The translations under genes were made by a program, and so were the position numbers. DNA of 64,000 nucleotides from Paenibacillus sp. UNC499MF (GTDB lineage Bacteria; Bacillota; Bacilli; Paenibacillales; NBRC-103111), in NCBI RefSeq assembly GCF_900107975.1, contig NZ_FNVF01000002.1, positions 201,178-265,177 of the forward strand, in the 5' to 3' direction. Each line of letters begins with the position of its first letter. Position 1 is the stretch's first letter. The notes under the pieces are model-generated. The model had not been told where the DNA came from and made no database searches. It saw only the letters and a list, made by a program, of their open reading frames with translations. Below are positions 1 to 9,422 of the stretch, piece after piece.

Positions 1-2970
1 GGCGCTTCGGGCGTCCGTCAGGCTGGCCGCCTGCTGCTGTTCACGAAGATCGTGCAGGTCGTCCAGACACTGGAGCGCAAAATCAAAACCTTGTCCATCG
101 GCACGAACAAGAAGCTGATGGTGTTCATTCTGACCGGCCTCTCCGGCGGTACGGGAAGCGGCTGCTTCCTCGACATTTCTTATATTGTCCGCGGCATTCT
201 GGAGCGCGATTACGGCTCCGCGGGCGTGGACAAGGTCAGCCTGCTCGGCTATCTGTTTACGCCGGACGTAAATCTGGCGAACAAGAGCCTGACCGAGCAT
301 TCGCGCGAGTATATCAAGAAAAACGGCTACGCGGCGCTTAAGGAGCTCGACTACTGGATGAACGTCGACGAGCGCACGGAACGCTTCAAGCAGCAGTACG
401 CGAATATCCTGACGGTCAATTCCCCGATGCCGCCTTTCAACCTGGCGCATCTCATTTCGGCGACCAATCTGGAAGGCAAGCTGCTGGAAAACGCGTACGA
501 CTACTGCATGAACGTGACGGCGGAGAATATCACCAACTTCATGGCAAGCGAGGACAAGCAGTCCGGCGAAGAATTTGCCATTCACGACTATATCAGCAAC
601 ATCCGCACGAACATCAATCAGATGCCGAAAGCTTATGCCGCCAACTATCAGTACAACATTCTGGGAGCTTCTTCTGCGGTGCTGCCGATCGAGGAAATGA
701 CCACCTACCTGGCGTACAAAGTATTCAAGCGGATGGAAAAGATGTTCGACGCCGGCCCGTCGCAGGAAGAAGTCGAGAAGCTGGCGCACAAGCTGGGCCT
801 CGATCCCGATTCGCTTCACCGCGAGTTCGACAAACGGGTTCCGGAGCCGATCCCGGGCTACCAGAACAGCGAGCGGCTCAGCTATTCGAACGTGATCAAG
901 CAGCAGGTCGTCAACATCGACACCGAGCTGGAGCAGAGCTTCTTGTCGCGGGCGCGCGAGGAATACATCAAATCCCGCAAGCAGCTGCCGGGACAAGTGA
1001 AGGAAGCTTTCTCCGAGCAGGTGACGAAAATATTCCGGAATCCGGAACAGGGGCCGTTTTACGTGTCCCGGATCATTTTGCAGGACAAAGGCTTCTGCTT
1101 GCTGAAGCTGATTTCTTCCTATATCGAATCGCTTAAGGAAAGCTTGTACCGCATTCCGCGGGACATCCAGGCAGCCGAGGAAAATTCCGAGCAGAAAATG
1201 ACCGAAGCGCGCAGCGCGTTCATTTCCAAGGACCGGAAGAAAGACGCTTATATCGAAGCGAAAATCCAGGAATACCTGCTGCACGCCGACCGTGAGCGGA
1301 TGGAGCAGATGATCGAGTTTTACGAGGATTTGTACAATCTTATTAATCAGGAAAACTCCCGCATTTATCTTGTGTTTACGGAGCTTCTTTCCGAGCTCAA
1401 CAAAATTTTCGAGAAAAACGGCGATATTCTCACCAGAGGCGACGAGGAAATCGACCACAAAGGCAACCGCACGTACTACTGGAACGTGGTCAGCGTTCCC
1501 GATATCGCGAAGCTGATCGGTCAGGTGACGGAAGACCGCAACGCGGACGAGCTGATCCGCGATTTCACGAACGAGCTGCTGGAGAAGTCCAACCAGTGGA
1601 TCAAGGAGCAGGAGGTCGATGTCATCGGCTCCGTTTCCGAGTTCTTGACGGATCACTTCGGCGAGCTGATTACGAAATCGATGGAAGAGTATCTTGTTAT
1701 CAAATACGGCCACGAAGATTCCATCGAGAAGCTGGTAGAAGGCCGCATCGCCAGCCGCTTGTACGAAGAGGCGAAGCCGGTGTTCCATCTCACGAACAGC
1801 TCGGGCCATTTCAACTTCCCTTCCTGGGGATTTGTCTCGGTTCCTGTCCAGGCCCCGAACATTTTCAAGGGCATCCGCAACTTCCAGGACAACGCGATCG
1901 CGAACTCGCGCTTTACGATTAAGGAAAGCGAAGTGAAGAACCGGATTTTCTGGCTCAATACGCAGAACGGAATTCCGCTCTTCCTGTATACGCCGCTTAA
2001 AGTGTACGAGGAAAGCTACGAGAGAACCATTCTGGAGCCGGAAGGCATCGGCCGCCATCTCGTGCAGACGGACCGCGTCAACTGGACGTATCTGCCGTCT
2101 CCGATTCCCGAGAAGTCTTGGGGCGAGACGTATGAGAACGGTCGCGTCAAGTCCTACAACGCGAGTGTCCGCAGCTTGTTCGACCGGGCCGTGGAGTACC
2201 GTACCGTCCGCCTGAAAGGCGAAGACAGCGGCACGATCAACCGCTACGAGTGCATGCTGACGAAGCCGTTCGATGTCGAAGCGTTTATCTCCGCCTATAA
2301 TCTCCAGCTGAATTCGCAGCGTCCGAATTTCGGTGAGCTTCAGCGCTGCGTCAACGATTTGAAAGCTCTCCTTCAGAACGGCTTGGAGGCGGACCGGAGC
2401 AAAGACATCTTCGGCAGTGTCAACGAGGAACTGGCGAAAGAAAACCTCATCCGCTCGCCCGAACTGCTCAAGCAGGTAAGGGAAGAGGTGCGCAAGTACG
2501 ACGGCATCGTCCGCAAAATCGGTGAGCTGGAGCAGGCCCTCAGCGCCCACCAGGACGAGGAGAAGTTCGTCGCGCAGTATATCGAAGCGATGTACACGTC
2601 CACCATTGCCAAAAAGGGCGCCCTGTACGTCTATGACCACGATGCGGACGAAGATCCTTGGGAGCCGTTCGTAAATCTCATGCAGACGAACAAGTTCGTT
2701 GAATACGAGATTTACAGCAAAATGCGCGCTCTCGACGCCAAGCGGCTCAGCCTGCTGCAGCGCAAATCATCCAGACGCAGCCAGGAGATGATCGCTTCCG
2801 AAGATATCTCGGGACTGGTGGAAACGCTGCGCGGCATGGCGGCCTCTTATCAGGAAGCCAAATCGGCGCTTGATTACGATCGTGCCGAATATGCGGCCGG
2901 AGAAGACATGTACCAGTTCTACAAGCTGGTGGCCGGTAAAGTAAACGATATGGTGAAAAGCTTGAAGTAG
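1..2970 (+). CDS. Large tubulin-like GTPase, 5' end outside window
   Basis: Tubulin/FtsZ-superfamily protein of the large bacterial tubulin-like type (Tubulin_2-like). The frame is open from base 1, so the N-terminus is missing; 989 residues remain. The nucleotide-binding signature GGTGSG lies at bases 145-162, right after a hydrophobic strand (VFILTG), as in tubulins. Most of the rest is charged and helical, with no membrane segment, so it should be cytosolic. It is far longer than FtsZ or TubZ, which fits a scaffold or sensor more than a division protein. The next same-strand genes encode a membrane vWA protein, a GTPase and a GAP1-like protein. The tubulin assignment is firm; the role in a conflict or stress system is inferred from neighbours. 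Confidence 0.85.
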   Translation, partial: GASGVRQAGRLLLFTKIVQVVQTLERKIKTLSIGTNKKLMVFILTGLSGGTGSGCFLDISYIVRGILERDYGSAGVDKVSLLGYLFTPDVNLANKSLTEHSREYIKKNGYAALKELDYWMNVDERTERFKQQYANILTVNSPMPPFNLAHLISATNLEGKLLENAYDYCMNVTAENITNFMASEDKQSGEEFAIHDYISNIRTNINQMPKAYAANYQYNILGASSAVLPIEEMTTYLAYKVFKRMEKMFDAGPSQEEVEKLAHKLGLDPDSLHREFDKRVPEPIPGYQNSERLSYSNVIKQQVVNIDTELEQSFLSRAREEYIKSRKQLPGQVKEAFSEQVTKIFRNPEQGPFYVSRIILQDKGFCLLKLISSYIESLKESLYRIPRDIQAAEENSEQKMTEARSAFISKDRKKDAYIEAKIQEYLLHADRERMEQMIEFYEDLYNLINQENSRIYLVFTELLSELNKIFEKNGDILTRGDEEIDHKGNRTYYWNVVSVPDIAKLIGQVTEDRNADELIRDFTNELLEKSNQWIKEQEVDVIGSVSEFLTDHFGELITKSMEEYLVIKYGHEDSIEKLVEGRIASRLYEEAKPVFHLTNSSGHFNFPSWGFVSVPVQAPNIFKGIRNFQDNAIANSRFTIKESEVKNRIFWLNTQNGIPLFLYTPLKVYEESYERTILEPEGIGRHLVQTDRVNWTYLPSPIPEKSWGETYENGRVKSYNASVRSLFDRAVEYRTVRLKGEDSGTINRYECMLTKPFDVEAFISAYNLQLNSQRPNFGELQRCVNDLKALLQNGLEADRSKDIFGSVNEELAKENLIRSPELLKQVREEVRKYDGIVRKIGELEQALSAHQDEEKFVAQYIEAMYTSTIAKKGALYVYDHDADEDPWEPFVNLMQTNKFVEYEIYSKMRALDAKRLSLLQRKSSRRSQEMIASEDISGLVETLRGMAASYQEAKSALDYDRAEYAAGEDMYQFYKLVAGKVNDMVKSLK

Positions 2971-3468
2971 CGCAGGGAAGATAAATAGAACGAAGCAGAG
3001 ACAACGCGATGGAAATTTAGCCGGAAACAACACGTGAAAAGCAGCAGGCAAATTAGCGGGAAACACAATAGAGTTGCCATGGAGTTTCGTGAATTATCGC
3101 GAAGTACTGTGGAGTATTGCAAAGTGCCGTGAAGTGCGGGGAGTGCCGCGAAGTACAGTAATGTACCGTGAAGTACAGTGAAGAACTACGAAGAACTACG
3201 AAGAACTACGAAGAACTACGAAGAACTACGAAGAATTGCGAAGTACTACGAAGAACTACGAAGAACTACGAAGAACTACGAAGAACTACGAAGAACTACG
3301 AAGAGTTGCGAAGAACTGTGAAGTGCGGCGAAGTGCCGTAAGAAATACGCAGTAATCACGCAGAACTTACGCGGTTTTTCCGCGGACAAAAGGATGCAGG
3401 CGGGACGGCGTGTTCACACGAACCGTCCTTCTCTGCCCTGACGCCCTAAGGATAGGAGTGAGGAAACC
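2971..3468. other. 498-bp gene-free spacer with repeat array
   Basis: No credible coding sequence lies between the tubulin-like gene and the 851-codon gene. Most of the spacer is built from degenerate to perfect 10-bp units (separate entry). The last 50 bases before the next gene return to ordinary composition and carry its ribosome binding site (aggagtgaggaaacc). I see no obvious intrinsic terminator, so the two genes may still be co-transcribed. Confidence 0.7.
3100..3335. repeat. Tandem 10-bp repeat array (AAGAACTACG)
   Basis: Ten perfect copies of AAGAACTACG are present in two blocks of five (3181-3230 and 3251-3300), separated by the variants AAGAATTGCG and AAGTACTACG. They are followed by AAGAGTTGCG, AAGAACTGTG and AAGTGCGGCG. 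Before 3181 the same 10-base rhythm continues in a degraded form (GAAGTACTGT, AAAGTGCCGT, GAAGTACAGTG and similar). The unit is not a multiple of three and all frames are poor, so the array is non-coding. Ten bases is about one helical turn, so each copy faces the same side of the DNA. It could bind a protein cooperatively or simply be slippage-prone sequence. Confidence 0.9.
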
Positions 3469-6024
3469 ATGCGGGAGAAATTGGTGGCGTTCGCAAACGA
3501 ATATGCCGCGGAAACGGACAGCACGGGTTTGGACGGAGATGAGCAGCGCAGCATTCACCATCCGCTCGTTTTTCTGTTCCTGGGCGATACGTCGGCGGAA
3601 GCCCTGCAGACCATGACGGAAATCAACAACCGCAGGTGGAACAACAGCACGGGGGTTGTTTATCTCCATGTCGGAACGGAGCGGCCCCGGGAAGTGTCCG
3701 GCAACCGGCAAACGGATCATAAGGCCGCGACCCGCGAGGATTGGCCACAGGCTGTCCCGCCGGTGACGGAACGTTCCGGGCAGGCCGCCCCGGATTACGG
3801 GGACCAGCCCCGCAGCGGAAAGCCGCACCGGGATGATTCCGGCGGCCCCGAAGCCGGCAATATCTACACCTGGACGCTGCCTGTCCCGGGGAAAAACCCG
3901 CGCACGGCAAGGCCTGACCTCCACGACACCTTCCGGTCCGACCGGGAAAAGCTGCTGGAGCTGAACGTGCTGCTGCGCAGAATGAACAGCCGGATTTCCG
4001 AATTCGGCAGGCTGTATTCGAATCTCCAGAGGCTGAACATTGCGGTCGTCACCAGACTCGACGACCCGTGCAACGTGCTGCTGCCGGAGCTGACCGCCCT
4101 GATGGAGACGATCTTCGGAGAGCACTTCCGCTCCGTCATCGTCGACCTGTACGGGCTGCTCGAAGAGAAGCAGGTCGGGGAGGAATTCGCTCTCCGCGCT
4201 TCGATGAGCTTCAGCTTCCTCAGGGAGCTGGACGTGCTGCAGAGCAGAGACTATACCTTCTCAAGCCCGCTTCAAGTGACGGGCGAAGGGATTACCCTTC
4301 CCGCTCAGCACGGCCCTTCTCCGCTTTTCGACACCGTCTATCTCTTGAGCGACAAGGATGAGCGGGGCATTTTTACCGAGAGCGGGATGAAAGGCAGCTA
4401 CGAAACGATCAGCTCGCTGAATTTGCTGAAATACCGGCATATCAAAGCGGAGAACGAAGGCGACTCCTCCAAGCAGGGCACATACAACCATCAGCATTTC
4501 AAGCAAAATATAGCCCCGCCCGGAGAAGAAGGCGTCGGTTACGTATCGGCCGGGTATTCCAGAGTCAGCCGTCCGAATTCGGCGATCGCCCTGACTGTCC
4601 TCTATCATCTTTTCCGCCATGTGCGGGAGAAGATGGAGGATAACGTCCAGGGGGGCGCCCGCCTCCTGCCCGATCTGATCTCGATGGAACCCCAGTTGTG
4701 GGATCGCGAGATCGAATCGGTCGTACCCGGACGCGAGCAGGCCGTGGAGGAGATGTACGGGCTCATGCACGACCCGGTTTCCTACGGGGAGCTGAAGTCC
4801 ATGTCTTTGAAAGAGGCGGAGCTTGCGCTATTTCAGGACAGTGCCCGCCGGTTTTTCGACATGAACGTCCGGCAGAGGGCGGAGGCGGCTTTCGCGGAAC
4901 GCGGCTTCGCCAAGAGGCTGGAGCGCACCCTGAAGGAGCGCGTCGTAGACGATCCCGCTTACGGGTACTACGCTCTGCACGGCTGGCTTGCGGAGGAAGG
5001 CGGCGCCGTAAACCGCAGCCTGCTGGGCGAACTGAGGCAGCAGCTGAGGGACGCGGGAAACCGGGCCGAGCAGCTTCGCGGCGAGCTGGAGAGCTTTTAC
5101 GGCGAGCGGGTGGACCGGCAGCCGATAGGCAAAGGCTCGCTGTTCGGCTGGAAATCCGACAAAGCCTCGGTAAAGAACCTGATCCGTCACCTGCTGGATG
5201 AAGCGTACGGATTAAGGCGCGACCTGCTCGTTCTGGAGCTGAAGCAGAAGCTCATGGCGGCGTACCTCGACAAGCTCGAGGAGCTGAGAGAGCGGGCGGC
5301 CGCGGCGGTCCGGCAGATGGACAGCCTGGAGAAGCTGCTGCGCGATACGAGCCGCAGCGGCATCACGGCGGCAAGCGACTATCTGGGCCGCAATATCAAC
5401 GAGTATTACGAGCACGTGGTGAAGCAGATTTTGACGGAGATGGAAGGGCGGAGAGAGAGCCGGTTTTATTTCGACGAACGATTCCTGGGGAACGTCTCCG
5501 TTGAAATCGACCGGGATGCCGCTCAGTGGCTTCGGAAACTGATGGCCGCGGCCCGCCGGGACGTGCTCGTTCATCCCCTTTTCCATCAGACGTTCGAAGC
5601 GGAGCTGCTGGAGCGGGCCAACGTGGCCGCCAGCTACGACAACCGGGATGTGCTTTCGAAGGAAGACCTTTTCCGCGATCTGTATACGACGCTTGAAAAC
5701 GAAGCCGCGGTCCGGATCGACGTGTATCATTCCACCCACCGCAACCGCCATGAAGAAAAATACTTTTTCGGCGATTCGCGCAGTGAATTTATCCAATATG
5801 CGTTTGCGGTTGACGGCGGAAGCCGGACGTACAAGCTCGGCTGCGTGCATGAGAAGAAACCGGGCGGGATCGAAAAGCTCCGGCTCATGGGCGGCTTCAG
5901 GCTGGAGGATCTTATGGTGTACCGGAACGGCAGGCGCTATTACGAAACATACACCGAGAACGGCTATCGTTTTCACAGCATGGAACTGCCCGAAACGGGA
6001 ACGGACAGCACGAAACTTTCATAA
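3469..6024 (+). CDS. 851-residue partner of the tubulin-like GTPase
   Basis: Large soluble protein I cannot assign to a named family with certainty. The N-terminus has a hydrophobic strand (LVFLFLGDT) followed by a low-complexity polar stretch (about residues 70-150). Residues about 160-310 contain segments such as DTVYLLSDKDERG that resemble the variable-loop region of tubulin-like proteins, but no GGTGSG motif is present, so this may be a degenerate tubulin relative. The C-terminal half is helical and charged (coiled-coil-like, about residues 430-640). No signal peptide or membrane segment is seen. The ATG is preceded by AGGAGTGAGG. It lies directly before the vWA gene and probably works with the tubulin-like protein. 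Confidence 0.75.
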   Translation: MREKLVAFANEYAAETDSTGLDGDEQRSIHHPLVFLFLGDTSAEALQTMTEINNRRWNNSTGVVYLHVGTERPREVSGNRQTDHKAATREDWPQAVPPVTERSGQAAPDYGDQPRSGKPHRDDSGGPEAGNIYTWTLPVPGKNPRTARPDLHDTFRSDREKLLELNVLLRRMNSRISEFGRLYSNLQRLNIAVVTRLDDPCNVLLPELTALMETIFGEHFRSVIVDLYGLLEEKQVGEEFALRASMSFSFLRELDVLQSRDYTFSSPLQVTGEGITLPAQHGPSPLFDTVYLLSDKDERGIFTESGMKGSYETISSLNLLKYRHIKAENEGDSSKQGTYNHQHFKQNIAPPGEEGVGYVSAGYSRVSRPNSAIALTVLYHLFRHVREKMEDNVQGGARLLPDLISMEPQLWDREIESVVPGREQAVEEMYGLMHDPVSYGELKSMSLKEAELALFQDSARRFFDMNVRQRAEAAFAERGFAKRLERTLKERVVDDPAYGYYALHGWLAEEGGAVNRSLLGELRQQLRDAGNRAEQLRGELESFYGERVDRQPIGKGSLFGWKSDKASVKNLIRHLLDEAYGLRRDLLVLELKQKLMAAYLDKLEELRERAAAAVRQMDSLEKLLRDTSRSGITAASDYLGRNINEYYEHVVKQILTEMEGRRESRFYFDERFLGNVSVEIDRDAAQWLRKLMAAARRDVLVHPLFHQTFEAELLERANVAASYDNRDVLSKEDLFRDLYTTLENEAAVRIDVYHSTHRNRHEEKYFFGDSRSEFIQYAFAVDGGSRTYKLGCVHEKKPGGIEKLRLMGGFRLEDLMVYRNGRRYYETYTENGYRFHSMELPETGTDSTKLS

Positions 6025-6083
6025 AGGCCGGCTAGGTGACGGCACTCTGCTCGTAGGGCAATAAAGAAATGAGGGGGAGACCT

Positions 6084-7367
6084 GTGAAACAGAGAAAATG
6101 GAGTCCGCTGCTGACCTTATTCAGCGTAATCGGAGGATTCGTCGGATTTATCGTCGGCGAATTTATTTTGAGCCGCTGGGAAGGAATTTGGCATGAAACG
6201 GTGCTGATGGGGGTCTATTTCGGGCAGCTGGCCTTGTTTGTGGGCCTGTTCTGCCTCGTGGCGGAGATGATCTCGCCGCAGCTGAACGGAAAAAACTGGC
6301 GTCTGCGTTATGCGGGCGACGGCTGGAAGTTTCTCGTCCCGGCCACGCTCGTGATGCTGTTTATAGCGGGGGCGTTGTTCCAGGTTTTATACGGCTTTCA
6401 GGTGCTCGGCACGAAGAAGGCGCCGCAAAATTATGTGCTGGTCATCGATAAATCGGACAGCATGTCGCAGAACGATCCGCAGAAGCAGAGCCTCCAGGCG
6501 GCCAAGTCTCTGATCGGCCGGATGGACGGCAAAAACAGCGCGGCAGTGTTTACGTTTAATGAGGAAACGCAGCTTATCTCGCCGCTTACGAAGCTTGCCG
6601 GTTCCGGCCGGGAAGAAGTCCGCGGAAGGCTGGACAAAATCGGGGAGCCGACGGGCCAGACGGATATCGGCCGGGCTTTGTCGACCGTCATGGAGCAGTT
6701 GAAGAAGGACGGGGCGGCCGACAGTTCCTCTTCCGTTATTCTGATCTCGGACGGCTACAGCGATGTGAATACGGCCGAGGTGCTGGCTACGTTCGTTAAG
6801 GCGGGGATCGGCGTCCATACGGTCGGTATCGACGATTCCCAGACGGAAGGCATCCAGCTGCTCCGGCGCATCGCGGAGGAAACGGGCGGCTCTTTCCACG
6901 ACGTGAAGAGCGCGGACCGCATCACGGACGCGTTCGAGCAGATCTATACGGCCCAGCAGCCGTGGCATCTGGCGGGCGAACGTCTCGGCGCCGCCGCTTC
7001 CGACGGGTTCCACGCATTTCTGCGGGTGGCCTTTATTCTGCTGATCGGTACGCTGATCGGTCTTGCGCTGGGCATCATCTTTGACAACCGCCATCTAGCG
7101 CTCAGCTTCGCCATCGGGGGGACGCTTGCGGGCCTCCTGGCCGGACTTGTGCTGGAAACCGGAATGCCCGGAACGAACATTCCGTTCTTTTACCGGGCGG
7201 TGGCGGACATCGTGCTTGCCTTCGTCTTGTCGCTGGGGGCTCTGATCGTCCCGGTCAGCACGAACGATTCTCATACGGGTCTGCGCAAAAATTATCAGCG
7301 GGCCCGGCTCGAAGAGGGAAGCTACGGCAGAAAAAACAGCGCACCGGCCAGCAAGAAGTTCCGCTGA
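6084..7367 (+). CDS. Membrane von Willebrand factor A (vWA) protein
   Basis: A 427-residue membrane protein with a vWA domain, a metal-dependent protein-binding module. Seen: three hydrophobic segments in the first ~115 residues, then the vWA domain with an intact MIDAS (DKSDS, then GQTDIG and ILISDG), then three more hydrophobic segments in the last ~130 residues. With an even number of segments before and after, the domain is either cytosolic or external depending on topology. I chose GTG at 6084 over ATG at 6069 because GGGGGAG lies 4-5 bases before it and inside the longer version. It is part of the tubulin/GTPase gene set, and the vWA domain probably recruits a partner at the membrane. 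Confidence 0.87.
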   Translation: MKQRKWSPLLTLFSVIGGFVGFIVGEFILSRWEGIWHETVLMGVYFGQLALFVGLFCLVAEMISPQLNGKNWRLRYAGDGWKFLVPATLVMLFIAGALFQVLYGFQVLGTKKAPQNYVLVIDKSDSMSQNDPQKQSLQAAKSLIGRMDGKNSAAVFTFNEETQLISPLTKLAGSGREEVRGRLDKIGEPTGQTDIGRALSTVMEQLKKDGAADSSSSVILISDGYSDVNTAEVLATFVKAGIGVHTVGIDDSQTEGIQLLRRIAEETGGSFHDVKSADRITDAFEQIYTAQQPWHLAGERLGAAASDGFHAFLRVAFILLIGTLIGLALGIIFDNRHLALSFAIGGTLAGLLAGLVLETGMPGTNIPFFYRAVADIVLAFVLSLGALIVPVSTNDSHTGLRKNYQRARLEEGSYGRKNSAPASKKFR

Positions 7368-7511
7368 ACGAGCCGCCTGCAGGCATGAACGAGGCTGCTG
7401 GCAGCCAGGGCGAGGCGTAAATCGGCGATCGGGCTTCTGGAGACGGGAAAACGGCAGCGCCGGCGCACGGCAATTATACAAGTAGGCTAGTGATCAAGTG
7501 AGGCGATTGGC

Positions 7512-8147
7512 ATGCAATGGGAAGAAATCAACGAAGAGAACCGGATCACGAAGCTGGCTTCGCAGCCGGCGCGTGAAGGCGAGTGCCTGCTGACGTGGCA
7601 GTGGCCGAAAGAAATCGGCGCTGTCTACGTGTACGGCTTCGAAAGCGGAAGCGAACAGCCGCCCGAGCAGTTGGCTCCGCATCAGCTGAAGCTGTATACG
7701 CGGGAAGAGTACAAGGCGGCCGGCGGGTACCGCGAGCGCATGGAGTATATCGGAATGCGGGGGTACCGCATTTTCCCGTGCGGCATGAAAGAAGGCCGCG
7801 TAACTCCTTACCGCCAGAGCGGCACGGACAACGCCATCCGGGTCAGCGCGGGCAAAGCCAGAATCCGGTATTCGGTTAAATACGGAGGCCGGTTGTTCGG
7901 CAAATACAAGTCCGCGAAAATTCAACTGTTTTGCGAAATTCCGGTACCGCAGGAAGCGCTCTGTTACGTGAAAAAGGAAGGCGGCCATCCGGCGGGCCGG
8001 CAGGACGGCACCGCTTATCCTTTCCGCCGGGATTTCGAGGCGGGTACGCAGACGCTCCCGGAGATCGAAATCGGCAAGCACGATTTTCTCCGGCTTTTTT
8101 TTACCGATTCCCGTTACGGGGATGTTTATGAACTAATCCAGGAATGA
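7512..8147 (+). CDS. Beta-rich soluble protein of the tubulin/GTPase set
   Basis: A 211-residue protein of unknown family. It is rich in alternating hydrophobic and charged residues (for example AVYVYGF, ARIRYSVKYGG, KIQLFCEIP), suggesting one or two beta-sandwich domains. There is no signal peptide, membrane segment or recognisable catalytic motif. A GTGAGGCGATTGGC sequence precedes the ATG. It follows the vWA gene after a 144-bp gap and precedes the GTPase by 12 bp, so it is surely expressed with the GTPase. It may be an adaptor, but no function can be read from the sequence. Confidence 0.75.
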   Translation: MQWEEINEENRITKLASQPAREGECLLTWQWPKEIGAVYVYGFESGSEQPPEQLAPHQLKLYTREEYKAAGGYRERMEYIGMRGYRIFPCGMKEGRVTPYRQSGTDNAIRVSAGKARIRYSVKYGGRLFGKYKSAKIQLFCEIPVPQEALCYVKKEGGHPAGRQDGTAYPFRRDFEAGTQTLPEIEIGKHDFLRLFFTDSRYGDVYELIQE

Positions 8148-8159
8148 GGAGAGGCGCAC

Positions 8160-9422
8160 ATGCTAGGGTATCTGAAAAGTCTTTTCGAAAAAAAGCCGCC
8201 CGAGAAAGAGCGGCCGCCTTATTACAGCATCGTCTGCCCGTATTGTTTCAATAAATTCGAGCCCGACGACGTTGTGTTCCGGGCCAGTCATATCAAGGAC
8301 AACGACGATGATTTCATGCTCCAGGAGGACCCGCGCCTGAACAGCTGGAGGCGCAAGTTCAATCTGTCCGAGGTGGATATGGAGGCGGTTATTCTGCCCT
8401 CGACGATTCCCGACTCGTACAAGACGTATGTACAGAATGTGCTTGTCGCCGTAACGGACCGTTACGGGGAGACGACCCGGCGGCGCTTGTGCCCGTACTG
8501 TCACAACGAGCTGCCGATTTCGGCCGGTAAGGTGCCGAGCAACATTATTTCGATCGTGGGCGCTTCGCAGGTCGGCAAATCCGTCTATATGACCTCGCTG
8601 ATCCATACGCTCCAGCATACGACGGCTTCGAATTTTAACGCCGCCTGCATGCCGCTGAGCGCGGAAATTTCCCGTAAATTCCGGCAGCATTACCACGAGC
8701 CGATCTTCGAACGGGGCAGCATGCTGCAATCGACCAACCCGAACGAGCAGCAGGAGCCTTTTATATTCCAGTTCGTATTCAAGGATGAGCGCGAGGCTCC
8801 GCTGACGATCGTCTTTTTCGACGTGGCGGGCGAGGGTATGGTTCAAAGGGAATATCTCGATATTTATGCGTCTCATATCAAAAATTCGTCGGGGATTCTG
8901 TTTCTCGTCGATCCTCTGCAAATCCGGAGCATCCGGGACAAAATCCAGATCAATGTCGGCGGAGAGCAGGGTGAATTCGCCAACCGGTACGACGAACCGC
9001 GCGAAGTGGTCATTTCGCTGTTCGAGAATTTTATCGCCCACCAGAGCAACTCCAAGACAGACATTCCGACGGCGATCGTCCTGACGAAGAGCGATATGCT
9101 CCAGTATTTGAAAGAGGAAGACAGCGAGTACATCCAGCCGAACAGCAACGTATTCCGCAATGTCATCCACCAGGGCTATCTCGACGCATCCGAATTTGAG
9201 AACATTAACGGCGAAATCGGCCGTTTTATAGAAAAGGTAGACCGTCCGTTCAAGGACGCGGTCGATGTGTATTTTTCGAATACGGCTTACTTCGCGGTTT
9301 CCGCGCTGGGCACCAATCCCGTGAACAAGCAGATCTCCGGCGTCATTAATCCGACCCGGGTCGACGAGCCGTTCATCTGGCTGCTGCACAAGCTGGGCTA
9401 TATCGCGAGGAGAGATGCGTGA
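8160..9422 (+). CDS. Zinc-ribbon P-loop GTPase (double-GTPase-like)
   Basis: A 420-residue TRAFAC-type GTPase. Seen: two CPYC knuckles (residues 26-29 and 111-114) that would form a split zinc ribbon; P-loop GASQVGKS (134-141); Walker B/G3 element FFDVAGEG; and a TKSD guanine-specificity motif late in the protein. There are no membrane segments. This combination fits the GTPases that occur beside GAP1 proteins (DO-GTPase2 class, from memory). The stop codon overlaps the next start as TGATG, implying translational coupling with the GAP1-like gene. It probably acts as the switch of the system, controlled by the downstream protein. Confidence 0.85.
   Translation: MLGYLKSLFEKKPPEKERPPYYSIVCPYCFNKFEPDDVVFRASHIKDNDDDFMLQEDPRLNSWRRKFNLSEVDMEAVILPSTIPDSYKTYVQNVLVAVTDRYGETTRRRLCPYCHNELPISAGKVPSNIISIVGASQVGKSVYMTSLIHTLQHTTASNFNAACMPLSAEISRKFRQHYHEPIFERGSMLQSTNPNEQQEPFIFQFVFKDEREAPLTIVFFDVAGEGMVQREYLDIYASHIKNSSGILFLVDPLQIRSIRDKIQINVGGEQGEFANRYDEPREVVISLFENFIAHQSNSKTDIPTAIVLTKSDMLQYLKEEDSEYIQPNSNVFRNVIHQGYLDASEFENINGEIGRFIEKVDRPFKDAVDVYFSNTAYFAVSALGTNPVNKQISGVINPTRVDEPFIWLLHKLGYIARRDA

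Noticed and set aside
3100-3335. CRISPR-like array
   Set aside because: Units are 10 bp and contiguous, with no spacers, no palindromic repeat and no cas genes.
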